In this document: piece after piece, positions 1 to 8,233 of the stretch
How positions within the stretch are numbered: the first letter of the stretch is position 1
How the letters are laid out: the number at the start of each line of letters is the position of its first letter
From: Anaerotruncus sp. MC2020
GTDB lineage: Bacteria; Bacillota; Clostridia; Oscillospirales; Ruminococcaceae
DNA length: 64,000 nucleotides
NCBI GenBank assembly: GCA_000701945.1
Contig: KL370840.1
Coordinates: 804,796 to 868,795, forward strand
Direction of reading: 5' to 3'
Notes under the pieces: generated by a model
What the model was told of the DNA's origin: nothing
Seen by the model: only the letters and a program-made list of their open reading frames with translations
Database searches by the model: none
Position numbers and translations under genes: made by a program

Positions 1-893
1 GGCTCGTCTCGGCTTCGCGCTTTGAGACAGGCTGCGTGTGGAGCAGCTATACTCCCACGAATGACTACGGTATGGTGCGCGCTTTCGTGTTCAACAACGT
101 CACCGTGGAAGAGGGCAGCGGCGTGTTTGCGTATCAGGCGGACGGTATCGAGCAGGAGTTCGACTGCCAGTTCAAAGGCGATATGGTCATGTTCTCCTTC
201 AACTCCTACGATGATACGTCTGAACCCGTCAGGTCAGCCCGAATAAAGTTCTACAGCCCCGATAATATCACTCTCGAGTGGGACAACGGCTTCGAGGAGA
301 TGTTCTACTGCCACCGCGATATCACCTCGATAAGCGAGCTCGGCTATATGACAAATGACAAAATCGCCGAGCTCTCGCGGGAGCTCTATATAAAAACGAC
401 GGATATCGTGCCCGATGACGTGCGTGTGAGATACAACGGCGTTGAGGAAATGGTCGCCGTGGATATAATCGTGAAGGACGCGAACGGCATAGAGCAAGTC
501 GTGGATGAATACCTAATCGACGTCGTACATGGCACGGGATTCACTCCCGACGGAAAGCCCGTGAATATCGTGCTCGGCTATTACGGAACGCCGATGTTCG
601 GCGATGTCAACGCTGACAAAAAGGTCGACGCCAAGGACGCCTCGCTGATACTTGTCCACTATGCGCAGATATCAACAGGCTCGGATGGCTGCTTAGACTA
701 CAATCAGAGCGAGGCAGCGAACATTAACCTCGATGATATGATAGACGCAAATGACGCCTCGCTGATACTCGAGTATTACTCGTTCGTCTCGTCGGGCGGA
801 GACGTTGACGATATGAACGATTTCCTCCGCATGAAAAATATGAACACTTTTGACAACTATTACGGAAAGGAAGCATACTCTTGCAAAGCGTGA
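1..893 (+). CDS. Dockerin-containing protein, 3' end (5' truncated by window edge)
   Basis: The frame is open from base 3 to the TGA at 891-893, so the start lies upstream of the window. I do not recognise the first ~200 visible residues, which are mixed beta-like sequence. The C-terminus is a clear type I dockerin: two calcium-loop/helix repeats beginning GDVNADKKVDAKDAS and, after a linker, NINLDDMIDANDASLILEYY. Such modules dock secreted proteins onto cohesins of a cellulosome scaffoldin, so the protein should be extracellular. Its last codons overlap the start of the HAD gene by 13 bases, which suggests translational coupling. The function of the upstream domain is unknown; I am sure only of the dockerin. 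Confidence 0.85.
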   Translation, partial: LVSASRFETGCVWSSYTPTNDYGMVRAFVFNNVTVEEGSGVFAYQADGIEQEFDCQFKGDMVMFSFNSYDDTSEPVRSARIKFYSPDNITLEWDNGFEEMFYCHRDITSISELGYMTNDKIAELSRELYIKTTDIVPDDVRVRYNGVEEMVAVDIIVKDANGIEQVVDEYLIDVVHGTGFTPDGKPVNIVLGYYGTPMFGDVNADKKVDAKDASLILVHYAQISTGSDGCLDYNQSEAANINLDDMIDANDASLILEYYSFVSSGGDVDDMNDFLRMKNMNTFDNYYGKEAYSCKA

Positions 894-1693
894 TATTCTT
901 CGACATCGACGGCACACTCATCACTGAGGACGCCCGTCACCTTATCCCCGACAGCACCCGCAAAGCACTTGAACTTGTCAGGGCTAACGGGCATCTTACC
1001 TTCATCAACACGGGACGAACAACGTTCAACGTCCGACCGCAGGTGCGCGAGCTCGGCTTCGACGGGCTCATCTGCGGCTGCGGTACGTATATCGAGTTCG
1101 GCGGAGAGGTGTTGCTGTACAATCAGCTCACGCAGGAGCACTGCCGCAGGACGGCTGCTGCCGTGCGCGAGTGCGGAGTTACTCCCGTATATGAGCACAA
1201 GGACGGCTACTTCTTCGACAGGCTCGCTGTCCGCAATGCTGACCTCGAGGACTTCCTCGTCAGCTTCGTCGAGGAGGGCATTCCCGTCGACCGCGATATC
1301 TCCGACCCCGAGTTCATCTATGACAAGTTCGTCGTGTGGGAGAATCCACACGCAGATATGGAGCGCTTCCGCCGCGTGATAAGTCGTGACTACGACATGA
1401 TAGACCGCGGAAACGGCTTCTGGGAGAACGTGCCGCGCGGCTTCTCGAAGGCTACGGCTATGGACTTCATTCTCGATAAGCTCGGTATCCCGCGCGAAAA
1501 TGCCTACGCTATCGGCGACAGCATGAACGACCTGCCCATGCTCCAAGCCGTAGAGCACAGCATCGCTATGGGCGGCGCGGAGGTCATCTACCCGTATGTT
1601 TCATACGTCACGACTCCCATAGAGGAGGACGGCATCTATAACGCACTCGCGCATTTCGGACTTTTGCAGGGCTCTGCTCCGACGTCCCGCTGA
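881..1693 (+). CDS. HAD-superfamily hydrolase, Cof/YbiV type phosphatase
   Basis: A 270-residue protein with the HAD class IIB motifs in order: FFDIDGTL near the N-terminus (nucleophile aspartate in DxD), TGRTTF (motif II), a lysine in the RGFSKATAM stretch (motif III) and GDSMNDLPML (motif IV acidic residues). The family dephosphorylates sugar phosphates, nucleotides or flavin precursors in the cytoplasm; the substrate cannot be read from sequence. The start is TTG at 881, chosen because GGAAAGG lies about ten bases upstream and the protein then begins directly before the DxD strand. It overlaps the preceding dockerin gene, an odd pairing of a cytoplasmic enzyme with a secreted protein. Confidence 0.88.
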   Translation: MQSVIFFDIDGTLITEDARHLIPDSTRKALELVRANGHLTFINTGRTTFNVRPQVRELGFDGLICGCGTYIEFGGEVLLYNQLTQEHCRRTAAAVRECGVTPVYEHKDGYFFDRLAVRNADLEDFLVSFVEEGIPVDRDISDPEFIYDKFVVWENPHADMERFRRVISRDYDMIDRGNGFWENVPRGFSKATAMDFILDKLGIPRENAYAIGDSMNDLPMLQAVEHSIAMGGAEVIYPYVSYVTTPIEEDGIYNALAHFGLLQGSAPTSR

Positions 1694-1708
1694 GTTGTCA
1701 ATTTCAGC

Positions 1709-1737
1709 TTGATATTTTCCCGAGTTTGTGCTATACT
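1709..1737 (+). promoter_or_regulatory. Sigma-A promoter of nadE
   Basis: TTGATA at 1709-1714 and TATACT at 1732-1737 are separated by exactly 17 bases. The promoter lies about 30 bases before the nadE start, so nadE need not depend on the HAD gene upstream. Confidence 0.7.
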
Positions 1738-1768
1738 GTATTCAGATAATTCCAAGGAGGTCTCAGCT

Positions 1769-2518
1769 ATGAGCTACTCATTCAATGCGGAAAAAACCGC
1801 AAACGACGTCATCAACTGGGTGAAAACTTACTTCGAGAAGAACGCTTCCCCCTCTACCTACGCTGTTATCGGCATATCAGGAGGCAAGGACAGCTCCGTC
1901 GCCGCCGCAGTCTGCGCTAAGGCGCTCGGCAAGGACCGAGTCATCGGCGTGCTCATGCCACAGGGCGAGCAGGCGGATATCTCATTCAGCCACCTTCTCG
2001 TAGATACCCTCGGCATAAAAAGCTACACAGTCAACATCGGCGAGACTGTCAGCACCTTCATGAACGAGCTCGAAAAGCACATCGAGCCCTCTCAGCAGGC
2101 AAGGATCAATACTCCCGCGCGTATCAGAATGACTACCCTCTACGCTATCGGTGCGTGTGTGGGAGCGCGCGTGGTCAACACCTGCAACCTCTCCGAGGAC
2201 TGGGTCGGCTACTCGACCAAGTTCGGCGATGCGGCAGGCGATTTCTCTCCCCTCTCCGACCTCACCGTCACTGAGGTATTGCAGATAGGCGACTACCTCG
2301 GACTCCCGAAGGAGCTCGTACACAAAGTTCCGATTGACGGTCTCTGCGGCAAGACGGACGAGGAGAACCTCGGCTTCACATACGCGGAGCTCGACCGCTA
2401 TATCCGCGGTCTGACCGACCTCTCCGACAAGCCTGAGCTCAAGGCGAAGATAGACCGTATGCACGCGAACAATCTCCACAAGCTACAGCTCATGCCGAAG
2501 TTTGAGTACAAAGCTTGA
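1769..2518 (+). CDS. nadE: NH3-dependent NAD(+) synthetase
   Basis: A 249-residue cytoplasmic enzyme that amidates nicotinic acid adenine dinucleotide to NAD+ using ATP and ammonia, the last step of NAD synthesis. The N-terminal PP-loop motif SGGKDSS binds ATP. Later conserved segments include the RIRMTTLYAIG helix, GTCNLSED-like VVNTCNLSEDWVGYSTKFGD, and the C-terminal PIDGLCGKTDEENLGFTY segment typical of NadE. Length fits the short ammonia-dependent form; the glutaminase domain is absent. The start at 1769 is chosen because AAGGAGG lies eight bases upstream; longer open frame upstream overlaps the promoter. A hairpin at 2533-2558 follows the stop. Confidence 0.95.
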   Translation: MSYSFNAEKTANDVINWVKTYFEKNASPSTYAVIGISGGKDSSVAAAVCAKALGKDRVIGVLMPQGEQADISFSHLLVDTLGIKSYTVNIGETVSTFMNELEKHIEPSQQARINTPARIRMTTLYAIGACVGARVVNTCNLSEDWVGYSTKFGDAAGDFSPLSDLTVTEVLQIGDYLGLPKELVHKVPIDGLCGKTDEENLGFTYAELDRYIRGLTDLSDKPELKAKIDRMHANNLHKLQLMPKFEYKA

Positions 2519-2532
2519 CACAATAATAAATC

Positions 2533-2558
2533 AGGGGCGAACTCATGTGTCCGCCCCT
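2533..2558 (+). terminator. Hairpin terminator after nadE
   Basis: AGGGGCG and CGCCCCT form a seven-base-pair stem about 15 bases after the nadE stop. The trailing sequence is only moderately T-rich (ATATTTGTG), so termination may be partial. Confidence 0.55.
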
Positions 2559-2597
2559 ATATTTGTGTACTGCAAAAAAGCAGGCTCCTCTGTGCGC

Positions 2598-2705
2598 TAT
2601 CCTTAACGGAAAAAGCGGGTCACCGAGCCTCGAACTTGCGTTCTGAACTCAGTGACCCATGAAACAGGCTGAAGGGACACCCTTCTGTGTTATCCCCTTA
2701 ACGGA
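2598..2705. repeat. Imperfect direct repeats and hairpin in a non-coding stretch
   Basis: TATCCTTAACGGA at 2598-2610 recurs as TATCCCCTTAACGGA at 2691-2705, each preceded by a CAGGCT...TCTGTG segment. Between them GGGTCAC (2617-2623) and GTGACCC (2651-2657) can pair. No gene is visible here. The block may be the end of the mobile element whose recombinase tail lies at 2778-3152; this is inference. Confidence 0.4.
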
Positions 2706-2726
2706 ACTTTATAAAATCCTATGTAA

Positions 2727-2759
2727 ACCGAGTGGTTATGAGCCACTCGGTTTTCTTTT
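2727..2759. terminator. Strong hairpin with T-tract
   Basis: ACCGAGTGG (2727-2735) and CCACTCGGT (2743-2751) form a nine-base-pair stem with a seven-base loop, followed on the + strand by TTTTCTTTT. It reads as a rho-independent terminator for + strand transcription; facing it on the - strand is the recombinase remnant. Confidence 0.7.
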
Positions 2760-2777
2760 AGGCTTGTGATTAAAGCA

Positions 2778-3152
2778 TCACAGGCATTCTGGCTGAAAGG
2801 TGTAGCGAATTTTTATGGCACATCCGCTGTTTCTTGATTCCCTTTCACTGACTTCGATACGGGTTACAAACAGGTTGAGCAGTTTTGGAGTGACATCGTT
2901 CATTCCTATATTCGTTTTGGCTTTATCCATGAATTCTTTTATGCAGGTCTCCTGTAGATTCATAGTTTCAACTTTCTTGGAGAGCTCAGCGAGTTTTGCT
3001 TCAAGCTCTCGCTGTTCTGTCTCATATCTTTGTATATGTTCTGCGCAGTTCCGCATACTTGTTTGTTTCAGCTTTTGTGTTCTTTTCAGCCATTCGATCA
3101 TACTCCTTTTCATTGTTTTGTTCATATTTCTGATGCGACTTTCGATGTTCAT
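2778..3152 (-). pseudogene. C-terminal fragment of a large serine recombinase (TnpX-like)
   Basis: About 124 residues read on the - strand. They contain a lysine/glutamate-rich coiled-coil stretch, then IKEFMDKAKTNIGMNDVTP, LLNLFVTRIEVSERE and IRYTFQPECL before the stop. This matches the zinc-ribbon-distal C-terminal tail (DUF4368-like) of large serine recombinases of Tn4451-type elements, as I remember the family. The catalytic resolvase domain, expected some 400 residues upstream, is absent, so the fragment cannot recombine DNA. An ATG at 3152 is available but has no convincing ribosome binding site. The open frame continues upstream through GC-rich sequence that does not look like recombinase. 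Most likely a relic of an excised or decayed integrative element. Confidence 0.6.
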
Positions 3153-4193
3153 TTTTATCAATCCTTTCATTAATTTCAGAGATATGGCTCTGATAATAAA
3201 GTGGGTTCGGGCTTCTGCCCGACCAGCAAGCGTTCGGCGGACTGCCGAATGCGATGCTGGCATTTCATACTTCCGCCGCCTGTACTGCTCCGTCAGCTTG
3301 TTTTCTCCCCACGCCGATGCCGCCACACTCGCTCGACGTTGCGCGACAATCGCTTTCAACGCCGCAGGTGGGATATATAAACCCGATTTCTGTGTCGGCG
3401 GCAAAAACGGGCGTTTTTGTGCGTGTGTATACCGTCACCCTGTTATTGGCGAAAAGGAAAAGTGGGAGCAGTATTCTTTTTGCAAAGTGAATTTTATTAG
3501 CCCTTTCACAGTACCATTCCTTTCATTCCGCCTTGCGTGACGTGAGAGAAGTATTTCACAGTTCGATGCGCTAAGCCCCTCCAAGGAAGGGTGCCCCTTC
3601 AGCCAATTTCGCAAGCTACTAAATACGAACCCTTACTTTAAGGCTCGGTAGCCAAACTTGCTGAGGACACTCCGCGGAACTATTGCGGCGCACTTAACTG
3701 CTGTGTATCACTCCTGCGCAGGATATTCAATTTTCAAGTTCCTGATTTGCCCCTCAACTTATAGGGAACTGGGAGAGGCATTTTGGCACACTCGTTTCAC
3801 ATAATATTCACATTGATTTGTAGAGTTGCACAATCGTGTGTGTTTGCGGCACTCATATTGAACAAAAAAACAGTGCCTGCAACTGTAATAGTTACAAGCA
3901 CTGTTCAGCTCATTAATAAACTATATTGTCAACCTTTTATACATGATAATCTAATAGTCGCCTTATTATTAACGATATTTCATCGCTTCCATACCAAATT
4001 ACCCCTCCGTCAATCCCTGATACATCTTCATCAGTTGAGAAACGATTTCACTTTCGGTCATATCCTTATTGAAACCGTAGAATATGTGCAGATTGTGGTA
4101 TGATCCACAATATTGAATTGGACTTGTATGAGTCGGTTTATTGGTTCGCCAATGGGCTACGGGCTAATAAAATAGTGCTGCTCGCACGGCTTC
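3153..4193. other. Gene-poor mobile-element remnant
   Basis: No intact gene is recognisable. Around 3590-3610 the - strand carries GGCTGAAGGGGCACCCTTC, a near copy of GGCTGAAGGGACACCCTTC at 2667-2685 on the + strand, suggesting related ends in opposite orientation. On the - strand, about 4107 down to 3999, a short open stretch reads HIFYGFNKDMTESEIVSQL and ends in TEG-stop, probably the tail of a lost mobile-element protein. It is followed by the terminator at 3871-3903. The rest holds nothing I can assign. Confidence 0.4.
3871..3903 (-). terminator. Rho-independent terminator, - strand
   Basis: CAGTGCCTGCAACT (3871-3884) pairs with AGTTACAAGCACTG (3890-3903) in a 14-base-pair stem with two wobble pairs. 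On the - strand the hairpin is followed by seven T residues. It would end transcription coming from the truncated fragment or from the flavodoxin operon at 4194. Confidence 0.75.
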
Positions 4194-4715
4194 TCATAAC
4201 GATTCCCCAAATTTTCTGATCTTTGCAAGCAGCTCATCAGAAACATCGCCTGCTGATGTAAACACTCCCATATCTTTTAATCCCAGATAACCGAGAAAAT
4301 CACCATTGTATGAAAACATTGCTCCGTCATACTGGTTTCTGTCGCCGGAGGATAAAAACATTGCTATTTTAGTCAAGCTTTTAGGTGCAGCAGGATAAAG
4401 CGCAGAATAAAACCTGTCGATCACGCATTTAAGTTGCCCACTAATACCGTGATAGTAGATCGGGGAAGCAAGAACAAGCATATTAGTGTCTTTAAGCAAT
4501 GAATATATATCCTGCATATCGTCCTTCTGTATACACTTGCCGTTCCCTTTGCTGTGGCAGTATTCACAGGCAAGACAGCCTTTTACATTCAGCTTACAGA
4601 CATTTACTGTTTTCACGGTATGATTTGATGATTCAGCCCCTTCACAAAATGCTGTGACCATTTTTGCAGTATTCCCATTTTGACGGGGACTTCCATTTAA
4701 TACAAGTATATTCAT
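4194..4715 (-). CDS. Flavodoxin/NADPH-dependent FMN reductase family protein (iron-sulfur flavoprotein-like)
   Basis: A 173-residue flavodoxin-fold protein. It starts with MNILVLNGSPRQNGNTAKM, the phosphate-binding loop for FMN in this family, followed by GCLACEYCHSKGNGKC, a cysteine cluster like that of iron-sulfur flavoproteins, and ASPIYYHGISGQLKCVIDR, the second flavin loop. Probable role: NAD(P)H-dependent reduction of quinones or other electrophiles in the cytoplasm; substrate unknown. ATG at 4715 is chosen over GTG at 4730 because GGTGAGGTG sits just upstream, overlapping the stop of the aldo/keto reductase at 4724. It is the last gene of the operon that starts at 8093. Confidence 0.88.
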   Translation of the reverse strand: MNILVLNGSPRQNGNTAKMVTAFCEGAESSNHTVKTVNVCKLNVKGCLACEYCHSKGNGKCIQKDDMQDIYSLLKDTNMLVLASPIYYHGISGQLKCVIDRFYSALYPAAPKSLTKIAMFLSSGDRNQYDGAMFSYNGDFLGYLGLKDMGVFTSAGDVSDELLAKIRKFGESL

Positions 4716-4723
4716 AGCACACC

Positions 4724-6280
4724 TCACCAATTTTCATACCGCTGTCCTGTATGCAGTTCTGCCATTCTCTGCATCTCTTCATCGGACAGCTCAAAATCAA
4801 AGATGCTGTAATTCTCAAGTATATGATCCGGATTCTGTGAACCCGGTATCGTGACATAGCCTGCCTGCAAATGCCATCGGAGTATTATTTGTGCCGATGT
4901 CTTGCCGTGTGCCTTTGCTATATCCGTGATCGTTTCATTACCAAACAAGTCCTGCGTATGCCCTCTGCCGCCGAACGGATACCATGATTCTACCACCGTA
5001 CCGTATTTGGCGATATCCTTTTGGAACTCGGTGTTCTGATAAAACGGATGATTTTCATTCTGAACTACCGCCGGCTTGATCTCACCGCCCGATGTGACAC
5101 GCTCATATTCGTCGAGGGTATAATAGTTAGAAATACCGATTGACCGCAGCTTGCCGTCCTTGACACCCTGACACAGGGCTTTGTAGACTTCTGTATCATT
5201 ACTTCCCGATTGGTGTATCAGCATCAGGTCAATGTAATCAAGTCCGAGCCGTTCAAGCGAATCGTCAATAGAACTGTACGCTCTGTCATAGTTGGAAGGC
5301 ATGACCTTTGTGGTGACAAATACCTCCTCACGGGTGACGATGCCATCGTCTATTGCTTTCTGAATGCCCTTGCCAACACCTGTTTCATTACCGTAATACT
5401 GTGCCGTGTCGATAAGCCGATAACCGTCTTTCAGCGCTTCGTAGACAGATTTTTCCGCAGTCTCATCGTCCTGTGTCCATGTACCAAGTCCAAGAATGGG
5501 CATTTCATAGCCGCTGTTGAGCAATACGGTCTTGTTTTCAAAATCAAATTCTGTTGTCATATTTCGCTGCTCCATTACTTTTCTTCTCATAAGGCACAGG
5601 TCAAAAACGCCCCATACCCCGTCATTGTCGAGATCGTAAGGCTTTCCCCGCAAATCTTCTTCTGTCGGTTTCGCAAGAAGAAAATCATTGAGATTCCGTA
5701 CATCCTGCACGGTGTATTCGGTATCTTGGCTGCTGTTCATTTCAAACGTTACGGTCACACCGTCTTTACCGAGTGCATCAGCAAGCCCCGAAGTATCTGA
5801 TATATGACCGATCTTTGTATAGCTGTATGAAGTATCAAAGCTCTCGTAAAACACCACAAGACAGCTATCGCCGTAAAGCATTATATCGCCTTCGCTTATA
5901 TGCCCGACTTTTTCAGGCGAGGAAGGCAGAGATGTATCAAGGTAATAATACTTCTCATTGCCGTTCAGCTCAGACATATCAAGCGTCAGGGGCAGCATTT
6001 CCGTTAAAGCTGTGACGGTATCGCTGCTTTCCAAATTTACAGGGAATTGCTTATCTCCTACAGCTATCTGCATACCATTAGCTTTCTTTTCTTCATGTTG
6101 TTCGGCGGTTGTGACCTCTTGTTTGTCAGAGACCACAGATGAAACGCTGCTGTCGCTTTGCATCATAACAGACGAGTTTTCACTTTGCACCGTCACAGCC
6201 GAACTATCCTCCGAGTAACTGCCGCACCCGGTCAACATCAGAAAAGAAGAAATAACTGCTAAAAATCTTGCTTTAATCAT
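4724..6280 (-). CDS. Lipoprotein with cyclophilin-like domain and half-dockerin, fused in frame to an aldo/keto reductase
   Basis: A 518-residue reading frame with three parts. Residues 1-20 are a lipoprotein signal with lipobox LTGC. Residues ~70-205 (MQIAVGDKQFPV ... KIGHI) resemble the bacterial cyclophilin-like fold (PF18050-like). Residues ~210-238 hold a single dockerin-like repeat, PYDLDNDGVWGVFDLCLMRR. From Met241 a complete 278-residue aldo/keto reductase follows, with catalytic Asp and Tyr in RLIDTAQYYGNE, Lys in TTKVMP and His in LMLIHQ. Such reductases use cytoplasmic NADPH, which conflicts with secretion. The codon for Met241 (5560) has GGAG nine bases upstream, so the reductase may also be translated separately. 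Its start overlaps the stop of the acetyltransferase by eight bases. Confidence 0.85.
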   Translation of the reverse strand: MIKARFLAVISSFLMLTGCGSYSEDSSAVTVQSENSSVMMQSDSSVSSVVSDKQEVTTAEQHEEKKANGMQIAVGDKQFPVNLESSDTVTALTEMLPLTLDMSELNGNEKYYYLDTSLPSSPEKVGHISEGDIMLYGDSCLVVFYESFDTSYSYTKIGHISDTSGLADALGKDGVTVTFEMNSSQDTEYTVQDVRNLNDFLLAKPTEEDLRGKPYDLDNDGVWGVFDLCLMRRKVMEQRNMTTEFDFENKTVLLNSGYEMPILGLGTWTQDDETAEKSVYEALKDGYRLIDTAQYYGNETGVGKGIQKAIDDGIVTREEVFVTTKVMPSNYDRAYSSIDDSLERLGLDYIDLMLIHQSGSNDTEVYKALCQGVKDGKLRSIGISNYYTLDEYERVTSGGEIKPAVVQNENHPFYQNTEFQKDIAKYGTVVESWYPFGGRGHTQDLFGNETITDIAKAHGKTSAQIILRWHLQAGYVTIPGSQNPDHILENYSIFDFELSDEEMQRMAELHTGQRYENW

Positions 6281-6836
6281 AAATGCTCCTCACCACCTTT
6301 GCAGGAGTGCCGACCGCTATCATATTTTCGGGAATATCCTTTGTAACGACCGAGCCTGCACCGATGACTGCATTATCTCCGATCGTCACGCCTGAAAGGA
6401 TTGTCGAGTTAGAGCCTATCCACACGTTTTTTCCGATGTGAATGGGCCTGGGTATCAGATCATGGCGTTCTTCGGGGAGAAGCCCGTGATTCAGCGTTGC
6501 AAGCACTGTGTTGTGTCCGATCAGTGCCCCGTCACTGATGAAAATACCGCCCTGATCCTGAAATTTACAGCCTGCATTGATGAACACGCCCTTGCCGAGA
6601 TGAATGTTTTTCCCACAGTCAGTGTAGAACGGAGGAAACAGCCCGACCTCAACAGGTTCACCGATCAGATCCGACATCAGCCCATTTATCTCATCAGGAG
6701 TATGATAGCGGCTGTTGATCTCCATTGTGATGCGGATTGCCTCCTGACTCAGCTTATGCATGATCTGATGCACATCGCTCTCAGCCGTGACCTGTTTTCC
6801 GCTGTTCATAAATTCAAGAAATTCTGCTGTTGTCAT
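6273..6836 (-). CDS. Sugar/maltose O-acetyltransferase family (left-handed beta-helix)
   Basis: A 187-residue cytoplasmic enzyme expected to move an acetyl group from acetyl-CoA to a sugar or similar hydroxyl. The N-terminal region has the Mac-domain pattern around EAIRITMEINSRYHTPDE; the C-terminal half has hexapeptide repeats (GKGVFINAGCKF, IGKNVWIGSNSTILSGV, IGDNAVIGAGSVVTKDIP) and the catalytic histidine in TLNHGLLPEERHD. It ends GTPAKVVRSIYD as is usual. ATG at 6836 is preferred over 6860 because GGAGGAAAAGC lies immediately upstream. It sits between an alpha/beta hydrolase and the lipoprotein/reductase gene, all co-directional and tightly spaced. Confidence 0.9.
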   Translation of the reverse strand: MTTAEFLEFMNSGKQVTAESDVHQIMHKLSQEAIRITMEINSRYHTPDEINGLMSDLIGEPVEVGLFPPFYTDCGKNIHLGKGVFINAGCKFQDQGGIFISDGALIGHNTVLATLNHGLLPEERHDLIPRPIHIGKNVWIGSNSTILSGVTIGDNAVIGAGSVVTKDIPENMIAVGTPAKVVRSIYD

Positions 6837-6856
6837 TGCTTTTCCTCCAATCGGGA

Positions 6857-7855
6857 TCATTTCAGATACTTGTTATAAAAGGCTTCGAGCTTGTCGAATG
6901 GGATAGCGTTATTCTCTCCGCCGTCGTAGAGATCGGTGTGGGAAGCGCCTTCGATCACAAGAAGCTGTTTATTGTCGGTGTACTTGTTTCCGTTTATCAT
7001 ATTCTCATACGCATCTTTTCCGAAGTAGAAGGAATGAGCCTTGTCGCCGTGCATTATCATAACGGCGGAGCGTATCTCATTGCTGTATTGCAGGATAGGC
7101 ATATTGATAAACGATATACAGCCGATCTTGTTCCAGCCGCCGTTGGAATTGAGCGAACGAGGGTGATAACCTCTTTCAGTCTTGTAGTATGCGTGGTAGT
7201 CTTTTACGAAATACGGAGCGTCTTCGGGCAGAGGGTCAATAACACCGCCGCCAAGCTCATACTCACCGCTTGCATAATCCTTGATACGCTGGGCATTCAG
7301 TGCCTGCTTCATCGCATAGCGCTTTTCCTCGCTGTCATCGGCATCAAAGTAGCCCTTTGCGTTCACTCTTGTCATATCGTACATGGTAGATGCAACAGTC
7401 GCCTTGATACGGGTATCCAGTGTTGCAGCGTTTAGAGCCATACCGCCCCAGCCGCAGATACCGAGGATACCGATACGCTTGGGATCAACATTTTCCTGAA
7501 TCGAGAGGAAATCAACCGCTGCCATAAAGTCTTCCGTGTTGATGTCGGGAGAAGCCATGTATCTCGGCTGTCCTCCGCTTTCACCTGTAAAGGACGGATC
7601 GAATGCAATGGTCAGAAATCCACGCTCTGCAAGTGTCTGTGCGTAAAGACCGCTGCACTGTTCCTTGACTGCACCGAACGGTCCGCACACGGCGATCGCA
7701 GGGAGCTTGCCGCCTGCATTTTTCGGAGTGTACATATCGGCGGCGAGTGTGATGCCGTAGCGGTTGTGAAAAGTGACCTTGTTGTGGTCAACCTTGTCGG
7801 ACTTGGGGAAGGTCTTGTCCCATTCCTGTGTTAAAGTAAGCATTTCATCTTTCAT
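6857..7855 (-). CDS. Alpha/beta hydrolase, dienelactone-hydrolase-like with Cys nucleophile
   Basis: A 332-residue alpha/beta hydrolase. The nucleophile elbow reads GICGWGG, so the usual serine is a cysteine, as in dienelactone hydrolases and related YcjY-type proteins. An oxyanion-hole segment CGPFGAVKEQ comes before it. The acid is likely in MIMHGDKAHS and the histidine in IEGASHTDLYD. No signal peptide is visible, so it is cytoplasmic. The ribosome binding site GGAGG lies inside the end of the upstream small gene, and the stop of that gene is one base from this start. The substrate is unknown; neighbours suggest modification of xenobiotic or reactive carbonyl compounds. Confidence 0.88.
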   Translation of the reverse strand: MKDEMLTLTQEWDKTFPKSDKVDHNKVTFHNRYGITLAADMYTPKNAGGKLPAIAVCGPFGAVKEQCSGLYAQTLAERGFLTIAFDPSFTGESGGQPRYMASPDINTEDFMAAVDFLSIQENVDPKRIGILGICGWGGMALNAATLDTRIKATVASTMYDMTRVNAKGYFDADDSEEKRYAMKQALNAQRIKDYASGEYELGGGVIDPLPEDAPYFVKDYHAYYKTERGYHPRSLNSNGGWNKIGCISFINMPILQYSNEIRSAVMIMHGDKAHSFYFGKDAYENMINGNKYTDNKQLLVIEGASHTDLYDGGENNAIPFDKLEAFYNKYLK

Positions 7856-7856
7856 T

Positions 7857-8093
7857 TCAGATACCTCCGTTTTTTCTTAATGTGTAGGCGAAATAGTCAA
7901 GGCAGTCGATGCGGTCGCTATACTTGTGAACGCTGTCAAGGAGCGTTTGACGATAGCTTTTCAGAAAACAGTCAAGTGCCTGATATTGTCCGCTTTCGAC
8001 CATTTGCAGGCATTTTGCTACGCTTTCATCGTCCAAGCCCATATCCCTGAGATTTTCGGTCATGACCGCTGTTTTGTCGGCTGCGTTTGCCAT
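7857..8093 (-). CDS. Small conserved-looking protein, first gene of redox operon
   Basis: A 78-residue protein starting MANAADKTAVMTENLRDMG. I do not recognise a named family. It is predicted mostly helical, with no membrane segment and a single Cys near the middle (SVAKCLQMVE). ATG at 8093 is used because GGAGGTGG lies eight bases upstream; an earlier alternative start at 8132 would overlap the promoter. It is followed almost without gap by the alpha/beta hydrolase, so it is the leading gene of the operon that diverges from the LysR regulator. Confidence 0.75.
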   Translation of the reverse strand: MANAADKTAVMTENLRDMGLDDESVAKCLQMVESGQYQALDCFLKSYRQTLLDSVHKYSDRIDCLDYFAYTLRKNGGI

Positions 8094-8122
8094 TTTCACC
8101 ACCTCCGTGTTTCTGTGATTTA

Positions 8123-8151
8123 AGTATATCACATCTTTTATGATATGTAAA
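8123..8151 (-). promoter_or_regulatory. Promoter of the redox operon with overlapping LysR-type palindrome
   Basis: On the - strand TTTACA (8151-8146) and TATACT (8128-8123) are 17 bases apart. Overlapping this spacer is the palindrome ATATCA-N9-TGATAT at 8126-8146, which contains the T-N11-A core typical of LysR binding sites. A bound LysR protein could control both this operon and its own gene. Confidence 0.7.
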
Positions 8152-8178
8152 ATACCTATATGTAATTGCTTGCCATTC

Positions 8179-8207
8179 TTGACAGGAATAACAAAACAGG
8201 TTATAAT
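8179..8207 (+). promoter_or_regulatory. Promoter of the LysR gene
   Basis: Consensus TTGACA (8179-8184) and TATAAT (8202-8207) with a 17-base spacer lie 27 bases before the lysR start and diverge from the operon promoter. Confidence 0.8.
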
Positions 8208-8233
8208 GATAATAGAAATATTGGAGGTGTGCT

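Noticed and set aside
860..1558. - strand open frame opposite the HAD gene
   Set aside because: Shadow of a well-supported HAD hydrolase; no family signature or start site.
3783..4103. + strand open frame of ~106 codons
   Set aside because: Overlaps a - strand terminator and a mobile-gene tail; no ribosome binding site or recognisable protein features.
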